A stretch of DNA of 7,180 nucleotides from Planctomycetota bacterium (GTDB lineage Bacteria; Planctomycetota; Planctomycetia; Isosphaerales; Isosphaeraceae). Where the stretch lies: contig JAJYDH010000339.1 in the NCBI GenBank assembly GCA_021777685.1, forward strand, positions 1-7,180, in the 5' to 3' direction. The position numbers and the translations under genes were made by a program. Below the pieces are notes generated by a model, which saw nothing but the letters and a program-made list of their open reading frames with translations, had not been told where the DNA came from and did no database searches. Shown one piece after another: positions 1-4,601 of this stretch (position 1 is its first letter; every line of letters begins with the position of its first letter).

Positions 1-1
1 C

Positions 2-1102
2 CCCGAGAAGATCGCCGCGAACCGCCGGAATGCCGCGAAATCCACAGGCCCGAAGACCTCCGAGGGCAAGGAACGCTCCAGGCGGAACGGCCTCAAGCAC
101 GGCCTGACCGGCGAGGGGATCGTCGTACCCGACGAGGACGTCGCCGCGATCGCCGAGCGGTTCGAGGCGTTCCGGCGCGACCTCAAGCCGAAGAACGACG
201 TCGCGCTGGGGCTGGTCCACCGGGCGGCCCTCCTGGCGGTCCGGATGGAACGCTCGGCCCGCCACGAGGCCGCCGAGATCACCCGCGCGATGCTCGATGC
301 GGAAGCTCGCGAGTCCGACGAGCGGGCCGAGGAGCTGGACCGGCTCATCAAGCTGATCACGACCGAGCCGGCCGAGGCCACCCGGAAGCTCCGGCGCATC
401 CCCGAGGGGATCGACTGGATGATCGGCCGATGGCGGGCGCTCAAAGCCGACCTGGCCGGCCCGAAGCCCCGCTGGGACACCGGCCACGGCTATCGGGCGT
501 CAGAGCTGACCGGCCGCAAGGCCGTCTACAACAAGGAGTCGCGCCTGATCGCGCTCTCGCAGGCGGCCATCGGCCTGTTCCAACTCCTCGATGAGGGGGA
601 CTGGCCCGGCCTGGAGCCCGAGGCCCGCCGCGAGGCCGCCCGCGCGGAACTCGCCCGGCTGATCGACGGCGAGGTCGCCCGGCTCGAAGGGGTCCGCGAG
701 GGGCTCGACCACCAGGCCATCGCCCGCGATCGCGCCGGGGCGATGGCCCGCGCCCTCTTCAGCACCACCGACGAGGCGATCCTCGCGAGGAAGTACGAGG
801 CCGCCGCCGAGCGAGGCTATTACCGGGCCCTCAAGCAGATCGAGCACATCAACGCCCGGGAGGCCGAGGCCGAAGAGGTCGCCGTAATCGCCGACGAGCC
901 AAAGGAATGCGTCGAGTTGGCTTCGCCTTTGCCCGACCCCGAACCGGAGCCCGAAGCGGTCCCGAAACCGCCTCGCGAGCCCCGGCCGACGCCCTCGATC
1001 GTCCGGCAAGGCCCCGCGCCCGACCCCAATTCGGTCCCGTTCCAGCATTACAACCCGTTCGACGTCCAGTATCCGCCGCACAACCCGTTGGTCAGGGGGT
1101 GA
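2..1102 (+). CDS. Uncharacterised protein with N-terminal NRRNA-STGP-EGK-HGL motif (5' end off window)
   Basis: The reading frame is open from base 2 to the TGA at 1100-1102, giving 366 visible residues. An internal ATG at 245 would discard the conserved start of the protein, so I place the true start just outside the left edge. Visible residues 7-35 carry a characteristic block: NRRNA, then STGPKT, EGK, an N, and KHGL. I know this arrangement from many uncharacterised planctomycete and acidobacterial proteins, where it lies close to the N-terminus, so probably only a few codons are missing. The middle (about residues 80-290) is charged, alanine/glutamate-rich and predicted helical. The last 60 or so residues are proline-rich with repeated Pro-Glu and Pro-Asp, ending in an aromatic tail (FQHYNPFDVQYPP). 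I see no signal peptide or membrane segment. Function is unknown; the basic, Asn/Arg-rich block could bind nucleic acid, but that is a guess. It is convergent with the next gene. Confidence 0.8.
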   Translation, partial: PEKIAANRRNAAKSTGPKTSEGKERSRRNGLKHGLTGEGIVVPDEDVAAIAERFEAFRRDLKPKNDVALGLVHRAALLAVRMERSARHEAAEITRAMLDAEARESDERAEELDRLIKLITTEPAEATRKLRRIPEGIDWMIGRWRALKADLAGPKPRWDTGHGYRASELTGRKAVYNKESRLIALSQAAIGLFQLLDEGDWPGLEPEARREAARAELARLIDGEVARLEGVREGLDHQAIARDRAGAMARALFSTTDEAILARKYEAAAERGYYRALKQIEHINAREAEAEEVAVIADEPKECVELASPLPDPEPEPEAVPKPPREPRPTPSIVRQGPAPDPNSVPFQHYNPFDVQYPPHNPLVRG

Positions 1103-1143
1103 GCCCCGGGCGAGATTCATCGGAATGCGGGATCTTGCCCAGG

Positions 1144-1175
1144 ACTCGTCCCCACGGAGGACCGTGGGGACGAGT
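1144..1175 (+). terminator. Perfect 14-bp hairpin downstream of the left-edge gene
   Basis: ACTCGTCCCCACGG at 1144-1157 and its exact reverse complement at 1162-1175 enclose the loop AGGA. The hairpin starts 41 bases after the stop codon of the plus-strand gene. Only a run of four T follows, within the next repeat (1184-1187), so it is a good stem but not a textbook intrinsic terminator. It could equally be a REP-like element that acts as a terminator or mRNA stabiliser. Confidence 0.5.
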
Positions 1176-1182
1176 GGCATCG

Positions 1183-1310
1183 GTTTTCGTAGGGTGGGCA
1201 CCGCCCACCGTCCAGTTTTCGTAGGGTGGGCACCGCCCACCGTCCCGTTTTCGTAGGGTGGGCACCGCCCACCGTCCCGTTTTCGTAGGGTGGGCACCGC
1301 CCACCGTCCC
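1183..1310. repeat. Four contiguous 32-bp palindromic repeat units
   Basis: Four head-to-tail units begin at 1183, 1215, 1247 and 1279, with an exact 32-base period and no spacers. They are identical except that the last base of unit 1 is A where the others have C. Each unit opens with GTTTTCGTAGGG and contains GGTGGGC-ACC-GCCCACC, a 7-bp stem with a 3-base loop. Translated in the various frames the unit gives strings such as VGGAHPT and VGWAPPT, familiar from spurious ORFs in repeat-rich genomes. I see no gene in this stretch. Confidence 0.9.
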
Positions 1311-1344
1311 GAATCGATCGAGGTGGGCGGTGCCCACCCTACGA
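1283..1344. repeat. Inverted fifth copy forming a 23-bp stem with unit 4, between convergent genes
   Basis: Bases 1322-1344 are the exact reverse complement of 1283-1305 inside repeat unit 4, leaving a 16-base loop (1306-1321). The right arm ends 6 bases before the stop codon of the convergent minus-strand gene (stop at 1351-1353). In RNA from either strand this would fold into a long stable stem, so a bidirectional terminator role for the two converging genes is reasonable. That role is inferred; the palindrome is seen directly. Confidence 0.7.
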
Positions 1345-1350
1345 GATCCC

Positions 1351-1851
1351 TCACCCCGGCGCGGGGGCCTTGGCGGGCGGCTCGTCGGGGGCGGCGGACG
1401 TGTGGTCGTGGACGATCTTCCACCCTTCGGGGAGCTTGCGGACGATCAGGGTGAACAGGCCGCCGGGCTTCTTGCCGTCGGGCAGGGTGAGGCCCCAGCG
1501 CCCCCGGACGAACGCGGAGTCGGGGCCGAGAATCTGGATCTCGACGCCCGAGAAGGCGACCTGGCCCATCGCCTTGCCCTCGGCCTTGTACCGCTTCCGG
1601 TAGCGGTCGCGCATGGCGTCGAAGCCGTCGTGCCGGTCGCCGCCGGACAGGAAGACGACGTTCGGCGAGTGCCAGTAGCCTTCGAGGAAGGCATCGAGGT
1701 CCCCCTTGTTCCAGTCCTTCTCCTGCTTGTCGAGCACCGCCCTGATCGCCGAGACGGCGTCGTCCGGCCCCTCGGCGCGTGAGGTGCCGATGATCGCGAC
1801 GAGCAGCACCGCGGCCATCCCGAGCATCGTCCGGCGTCGGTTTCCGGTCAT
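1351..1851 (-). CDS. Secreted SnoaL-like / DUF4440 (NTF2-fold) protein
   Basis: A 166-residue protein. Residues 1-26 look like a Sec signal peptide: a basic start (NRRR, 4-7), a hydrophobic core (LGMAAVLLVAIIG, 10-22), and probable cleavage after TSRA. The mature part has the hallmarks of the NTF2-like DUF4440/SnoaL group: an N-terminal helix with WNKGDLDAFLEGY (47-59), a central strand region, and the closing strand GWKIVHDHTS (143-152), which is very typical of DUF4440 proteins. The tail is Ala/Pro-rich. Family members form small cone-shaped barrels that bind or act on small molecules; most have no known substrate, and database names such as 'SgcJ/EcaC family oxidoreductase' do not prove a reaction. 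I chose the ATG at 1849-1851 because it gives a proper signal peptide; no strong Shine-Dalgarno precedes it. The open frame continues upstream through an inverted repeat and into antisense of the DUF1501 gene, which I regard as spurious. Confidence 0.85.
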   Translation of the reverse strand: MTGNRRRTMLGMAAVLLVAIIGTSRAEGPDDAVSAIRAVLDKQEKDWNKGDLDAFLEGYWHSPNVVFLSGGDRHDGFDAMRDRYRKRYKAEGKAMGQVAFSGVEIQILGPDSAFVRGRWGLTLPDGKKPGGLFTLIVRKLPEGWKIVHDHTSAAPDEPPAKAPAPG

Positions 1852-1912
1852 GAGATCAGGCCCAATTCCGTTGAACCAAACATGAACGTTGGATTGTCCA
1901 GGACTTCTGACT

Positions 1913-2010
1913 CCCTCTCCCCTTGTGGGAGAGGGTTGGGGAGAGGGGTTCTGGGCTTCGACCAAGGTCCTCGACCCCTCTCCCCAACCCTCTCCCACAA
2001 GGGGAGAGGG
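1913..2010. repeat. Large inverted repeat with 37-bp arms (CTCTCCC/GGGAGAG family)
   Basis: Bases 1913-1949 and 1974-2010 are perfect reverse complements, enclosing a 24-base loop. Each arm contains a smaller hairpin of its own (CTCTCCC, five bases, GGGAGAG). The element lies between the DUF1501 stop and the DUF4440 start, so it interrupts what would otherwise be a two-gene transcription unit. In translated frames it gives strings such as NPLPQGER and SPQPSPTRGEG, a known signature of dispersed palindromic repeats read as protein. A related variant sits at 7093-7125. Confidence 0.9.
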
Positions 2011-2025
2011 GGCAGGAGGGACCTC

Positions 2026-2048
2026 CTTCGCCGCATATAACGGCGAAG
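2026..2048 (-). terminator. 8-bp hairpin just after the DUF1501 gene
   Basis: CTTCGCCG at 2026-2033 and CGGCGAAG at 2041-2048 pair perfectly around an AT-rich 7-base loop (CATATAA on the plus strand). On the minus strand the hairpin begins 15 bases after the DUF1501 stop codon. No T-run follows on that strand, so its role as a terminator is only suggested by position and stem quality. Confidence 0.45.
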
Positions 2049-2063
2049 TCGACGGTCGCTGGA

Positions 2064-3395
2064 TCAAATCAGCCTCTCGATCGGCGACGCCGAGCCGGGC
2101 AGGATCGGCACCGGGCGGCCGGACTGGTCGGTCACGAAGGCGTGGGGGTCGATCCCCAGGTTGTGGTAGACCGTGGCCAGGACGTCCTGGTAGTGGACCG
2201 GGCCGCTCGCGGCGTAGGCCCCGAGCTTGTCGGTCGAGCCGATCACCTGGCCGACCTTCATCCCGCCGCCCGCGAGCAACGCCCCGTTGACCGGCGCCCA
2301 GTGGTCTCGGCCGGCGACCTTGTTGATCTTCGGCGTCCGGCCGAACTCGCCCCAGACCACCACCGTCACGTCCTCGTCGAGCCCTCGCATGTAAATGTCT
2401 TCCACCAGGGCCGAGATCCCCCGGTCGAACAGCGGGAGGTGGCGCTTGAGGTGGTTGAAGTTGTCGCCGTGGGTGTCCCAGAATCCATAAGCGACCGACA
2501 CGCACCGGGCCCCGGCCTCGACCAGCCGGCGGGCGATCAAAAGCTGGTCATTCCACATCGGGGCGCCGTCGCCGAGGTGCTTCTCGGACCCCTTGCCGTA
2601 ACGGTCGCGGATCTTCGGGTCTTCGCGGGTGACGTCGAGGGCCTTCGCGACCTTGTCGGAGGTCAGGACGTCGAAGGCCCGCCGGTAGTTCGCGTCCATC
2701 CCCTCGACCGAGGCGCCGTCGACCATCCGGCGGAGGCCGTCGAACTCGTCGAGCAGGCGGCGACGGCCGGTGAACCGATCGGCCGCCACGGCGGTCTGCC
2801 GGGTCAGCTCCAGGTCGTCGCCGCCGCCGAGCTTCGAGGCCCGGTAGGGCTGGCCGAGGAACCCAGCCCCCGCGCTGTTATAAGGCTTGTGCTGCATGAC
2901 CGGGAAGAGGTCGACGAACGGCGGGACGACCGGGTCGACCGTCCCCTGGACCCGCGAGATCACCGAGCCGAAGTGCGGCCGGTCCTCGCGCTGGGCCTGA
3001 GACATCGGGTAGCCGGTGAGGTTCTGCCAGCTCGAATGCTCGTCGCGGAGCCCGACGATCGACCGGAGGATCGCCAGCTTGTCGGTCATCCGGGCGATCT
3101 CGGGCAAAAGCTCGCCGATCTGGATGCCGGGGACGACCGTGGGGATGGGCTTGAACTCGCCGCGGATCTCGGCCGGGGCGTCGGGCTTGAGGTCGAAGGT
3201 GTCCTGGTGCGACAGGCCCCCCGAGAGGTAGACCATGATGACCGACTTGTGCGACTCGGCCTTGCCCGAAGCCGCCTCGGCCCGGAGCAGGTCCGGCAAG
3301 GCCAGCCCGCCCATCGCCAGGCCGCCGATCTTGAGGAACGACCGCCGAGAGACGCCGTCGCAGTACCGGCGATCCGCCCCGAACAAGGTCAACAT
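2064..3395 (-). CDS. DUF1501 domain-containing protein, Tat-exported
   Basis: A 443-residue protein, within the usual range for planctomycete DUF1501 proteins. The N-terminus MLTLFG...CDGVSRRSFLKIGG is the family's typical opening. SRRSFLK (16-22) is a twin-arginine motif followed by a hydrophobic stretch to about residue 37, and cleavage is likely near AEA (39-41). The domain belongs to the sulfatase/alkaline-phosphatase-like fold. Visible conserved blocks are YLSGGLSHQDTFD (56-68), FWDTHGDN (305-312), GEFGRTP (349-355), GRDHW (362-366) and HYQDVLATVYHNLGI (401-415). The His/Asp residues could bind metal, but no reaction has been established for the family as far as I know. These genes usually stand next to DUF1549/DUF1553 cytochrome-type partners; none is seen here. 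The frame is open further upstream to 3668, but that extension is serine-rich, contains repeat sequence and lacks family similarity. The ATG at 3393-3395 has a good ribosome binding site. Confidence 0.95.
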   Translation of the reverse strand: MLTLFGADRRYCDGVSRRSFLKIGGLAMGGLALPDLLRAEAASGKAESHKSVIMVYLSGGLSHQDTFDLKPDAPAEIRGEFKPIPTVVPGIQIGELLPEIARMTDKLAILRSIVGLRDEHSSWQNLTGYPMSQAQREDRPHFGSVISRVQGTVDPVVPPFVDLFPVMQHKPYNSAGAGFLGQPYRASKLGGGDDLELTRQTAVAADRFTGRRRLLDEFDGLRRMVDGASVEGMDANYRRAFDVLTSDKVAKALDVTREDPKIRDRYGKGSEKHLGDGAPMWNDQLLIARRLVEAGARCVSVAYGFWDTHGDNFNHLKRHLPLFDRGISALVEDIYMRGLDEDVTVVVWGEFGRTPKINKVAGRDHWAPVNGALLAGGGMKVGQVIGSTDKLGAYAASGPVHYQDVLATVYHNLGIDPHAFVTDQSGRPVPILPGSASPIERLI

Positions 3396-3402
3396 CGGCG
3401 AT

Positions 3403-3410
3403 CCTCTCCC
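3403..3410 (-). promoter_or_regulatory. Ribosome binding site fixing the DUF1501 start
   Basis: On the minus strand GGGAGAGG lies 7 bases before the ATG at 3393-3395. Together with the family-typical MLTLFG start it argues against the longer open frame that reaches 3668. Confidence 0.65.
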
Positions 3411-3445
3411 TTCAACCCGTCCCGTCCATTGTTTATCTTTCCTCC

Positions 3446-3473
3446 AATATAGCCGCCCCGCCCCCGCCCGCAA
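3446..3473 (-). promoter_or_regulatory. Candidate sigma70-type promoter for the DUF1501 gene
   Basis: On the minus strand TTGCGG (3473-3468) and TATATT (3451-3446) are separated by 16 bases, in one of the few AT-rich patches of the window (about 3428-3452). This would give a leader of roughly 40 bases before the ATG at 3395. The match is by eye; planctomycete promoter consensus sequences are not well defined, so this is tentative. Confidence 0.35.
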
Positions 3474-3501
3474 GCCCGTATACCCTTCGACCACGCGAGG
3501 C

Positions 3502-3672
3502 GTGCCCGTCGAGTCGGCCGTCGGCCTGCTCAGGACCGACGGCGAACCGCCTTCCGACGAAGAATGCCGCCGGATCGTCGAGGAGGAACGGTGGAGCAAC
3601 ATGCGCCTTGCAGCCCCGGAGGGGCGACCGTCCGTAGCCCAGGGTGAAACCCTGGGAGTTGGGGACAAATGA
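3502..3672 (+). CDS. Probable small acidic protein with repeat-derived C-terminus
   Basis: A GTG-started frame of 56 codons. The first part reads VPVESAVGLLRTDGEPPSDE and continues ECRRIVEEERW, resembling very short planctomycete proteins with a 'LLRTDG-PP-(S/T)DEE-...-EEER' pattern (recognised from memory, not searched). Codons up to about 3603 are mostly G/C-ending, as expected here, while the opposite-strand frame is low-complexity and serine-rich. From base 3613 the coding sequence runs into a 44-bp palindromic repeat arm, so the last 20 or so residues (APEGRPSVAQGETLG and after) are translated repeat. The original C-terminus may have been replaced or lost, so this may be a decaying gene. 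It is divergent from the DUF1501 gene. No well-spaced ribosome binding site precedes the GTG (AGG lies one base away), and no other in-frame start exists nearby. Function is unknown. Confidence 0.45.
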   Translation: MPVESAVGLLRTDGEPPSDEECRRIVEEERWSNMRLAAPEGRPSVAQGETLGVGDK

Positions 3673-3808
3673 GAAGATCAAGCCCCGGAAGGGCGGCGGT
3701 CCCGCCGCGATCGAGGCCGACGGTCGCCCCTCCGGGGCTTGTTAGATCCCTTGCCCGCCGGGAACCCAGGGTTTCACCCTGGGCTACGGACGGTCGCCCC
3801 TCCGGGGC
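3613..3808. repeat. Composite inverted repeat with perfect 44-bp arms
   Basis: Bases 3613-3656 and 3765-3808 are exact reverse complements, separated by 108 bases. Each arm contains two smaller palindromic modules: GCCCCGGAGGGGC and CCCAGGGTGAAACCCTGGG. Modules of this kind are dispersed in planctomycete genomes and, when translated, give the familiar PSVAQGETLG and APEGRPS strings. The left arm overlaps the end of the small plus-strand gene; the right arm lies downstream of the minus-strand pair of membrane-protein genes. Apart from the small gene and this element I see no other gene between 3396 and 3871. Confidence 0.9.
3680..3740. repeat. Degenerate third repeat copy nested in the 108-bp spacer
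   Basis: AAGCCCCGGA (3680-3689) and TCCGGGGCTT (3731-3740) form a 10-bp stem. After one mismatch the pairing continues with GGGCG (3691-3695) against CGCCC (3725-3729). The right side (GACGGTCGCCCCTCCGGGGC) repeats the outer end of the right 44-bp arm, so this is a partial extra copy of the same family lying inside the larger inverted repeat. Confidence 0.7.
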
Positions 3809-3871
3809 CGCAAATCGGGCAGAAAATCGGGGTCGAGTCGTCCTCAAATTGACCGCCGGCAGCCAGCCCCC

Positions 3872-4159
3872 TCACTCCGGCCGGGGCGGCTCGCCCGGCG
3901 GGAAGGGCCAGGGGGCCCACGCGGCGCGTTCGAACCGCCGGCGCATCTCCTCGTGCCATTCCACCTCCCGCCAGAGGGCGAGGGTCATCCCGCCGGACCT
4001 GGCCTCGCGGCGGACCTCGGAGGCCGCGACGGCGTGGAGGACCGCCTGATGCTTGCAGTCGGACCAGTGGCCCGACCAGGCCATCGAGCCGGCGATCACG
4101 GCGACGGACAGCGTCATCCCCCGGAGGGTCAAGGTCGGGCGGGTCGGGGGCCGTCGCAT
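3872..4159 (-). CDS. Small single-pass membrane protein, planctomycete type (second of pair)
   Basis: A 95-residue protein. A basic, proline-containing N-terminus (MRRPPTRPTLTLR) precedes one hydrophobic segment at about residues 14-29, followed by a charged helical region and a tryptophan/proline-rich tail. The ending EWHEEMRRRFERAAWAPWPF plus PPGEPPRPE closely resembles a class of tiny planctomycete proteins that end in 'YH-x-x-M-x-x-KYE-x-AA-x-x-PWLPV-x-PDPPEPE' (recognised from memory). By the positive-inside rule the C-terminal part would lie outside the cytoplasmic membrane. AGGA sits 5 bases before the ATG at 4157-4159, supporting this start. The gene begins 23 bases after the stop of the preceding small membrane-protein gene, so the two are probably co-transcribed. 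Function is unknown. The open frame continues upstream, but that part is antisense-like and out of frame with the neighbouring gene. Confidence 0.7.
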   Translation of the reverse strand: MRRPPTRPTLTLRGMTLSVAVIAGSMAWSGHWSDCKHQAVLHAVAASEVRREARSGGMTLALWREVEWHEEMRRRFERAAWAPWPFPPGEPPRPE

Positions 4160-4182
4160 GGCGGGTCCTGTCGAGGGGTCGG

Positions 4183-4479
4183 CTACCAGCACGACTCGTA
4201 GAGCCGGCGGAGGCGGGTGCATTCCCGGGCCTCCTTCTGGTGCAGCTCGGCGTATCGCCGATATCGGGCGGCCGTCTCGCGCTCGCGGTCGGAGTTGCCG
4301 AGGCTCCGGGCCGCCCGGGCGAGGTCGGCCGCCTCGAAGGTGTGCTCCATCTCCTGCCGGGCGTAGAGCGAGGCCCGGGCCCGGTAGACGTGCCAGCGGA
4401 TGCCGACCGAGATATACAGCAGCGTGAAGGCCGAGAACGCCAAAAGGGCGGCGAACCAGCGGACGCGGAAGGTGAGCAT
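4183..4479 (-). CDS. Small single-pass membrane protein, planctomycete type (first of pair)
   Basis: A 98-residue protein. One clear hydrophobic segment at about residues 8-27 (FAALLAFSAFTLLYISVGI) is followed by a long charged, Arg/Glu/Ala-rich stretch that should be helical, ending in a Tyr/Arg-rich part (ARYRRYAELHQKEARECTRL) and ESCW. The overall plan (short N-terminus, one helix, then a helix with Y-x-x-Y-A-x-x-H) resembles the neighbour downstream, so the two may be diverged relatives. Arginines flank both sides of the membrane segment, so topology is unclear. AGGA lies 9 bases before the ATG at 4477-4479. A much longer frame reaching 5532 exists upstream, but it lies antisense-like across the ATPase gene in another frame and is low-complexity Arg/Pro, so I rejected it. 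Function is unknown. Confidence 0.7.
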   Translation of the reverse strand: MLTFRVRWFAALLAFSAFTLLYISVGIRWHVYRARASLYARQEMEHTFEAADLARAARSLGNSDRERETAARYRRYAELHQKEARECTRLRRLYESCW

Positions 4480-4545
4480 GGCGCTCGGTCCTGCGATGCA
4501 ATGCCGGGCGGGCGGGAGTCCTCTGACCGTCATCTTAATCGGGTA

Positions 4546-4574
4546 GGGCGGGCGAGCGGTAGCGAAACCCGCCC
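4546..4574. repeat. REP-like palindrome downstream of the ATPase gene
   Basis: GGGCGGG (4546-4552) and CCCGCCC (4568-4574) form a 7-bp GC-only stem around a 15-base loop (CGAGCGGTAGCGAAA). The surrounding sequence, TAGGGCGGGCGAGCGG...AGCGAAACCCGCCCGACA, resembles dispersed elements in several GC-rich bacteria. A weaker outer pairing, GGGAGTC (4514-4520) with GACTCCC (4583-4589), encloses it. It starts 27 bases after the ATPase stop on the minus strand and could terminate that transcript before the small-membrane-protein pair. Confidence 0.6.
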
Positions 4575-4601
4575 GACAAGCAGACTCCCCCGGCGGGGCG
4601 A

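Noticed and set aside
1183..1344. Possible CRISPR array
   Set aside because: Units are contiguous with no unique spacers, are internally palindromic, and no cas gene is visible. It is a tandem palindromic repeat.
1848..2036. 62-codon minus-strand frame containing LWERVGERG and PLPQGER
   Set aside because: These strings are the translated CTCTCCC palindrome; there is no independent sign of coding.
1852..2505. N-terminal extension of the DUF4440 protein
   Set aside because: It crosses the 37-bp palindrome and the DUF1501 coding region in another frame. The ATG at 1851 gives a clean signal peptide.
3412..3429. Five-residue upstream ORF (MDGTG) in the leader of the DUF1501 gene, with GGAGG 11 bases ahead
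   Set aside because: The GGAGG lies directly beside the candidate -10 box, so it would probably not be in the transcript from that promoter, and the spacing is long. There is too little to support a leader peptide.
1923..3452. 509-codon open frame on the plus strand
   Set aside because: It is antisense to the DUF1501 gene, starts inside the palindrome and has biased Asp/Arg/Val-rich composition. It is a by-product of high GC in the real gene.
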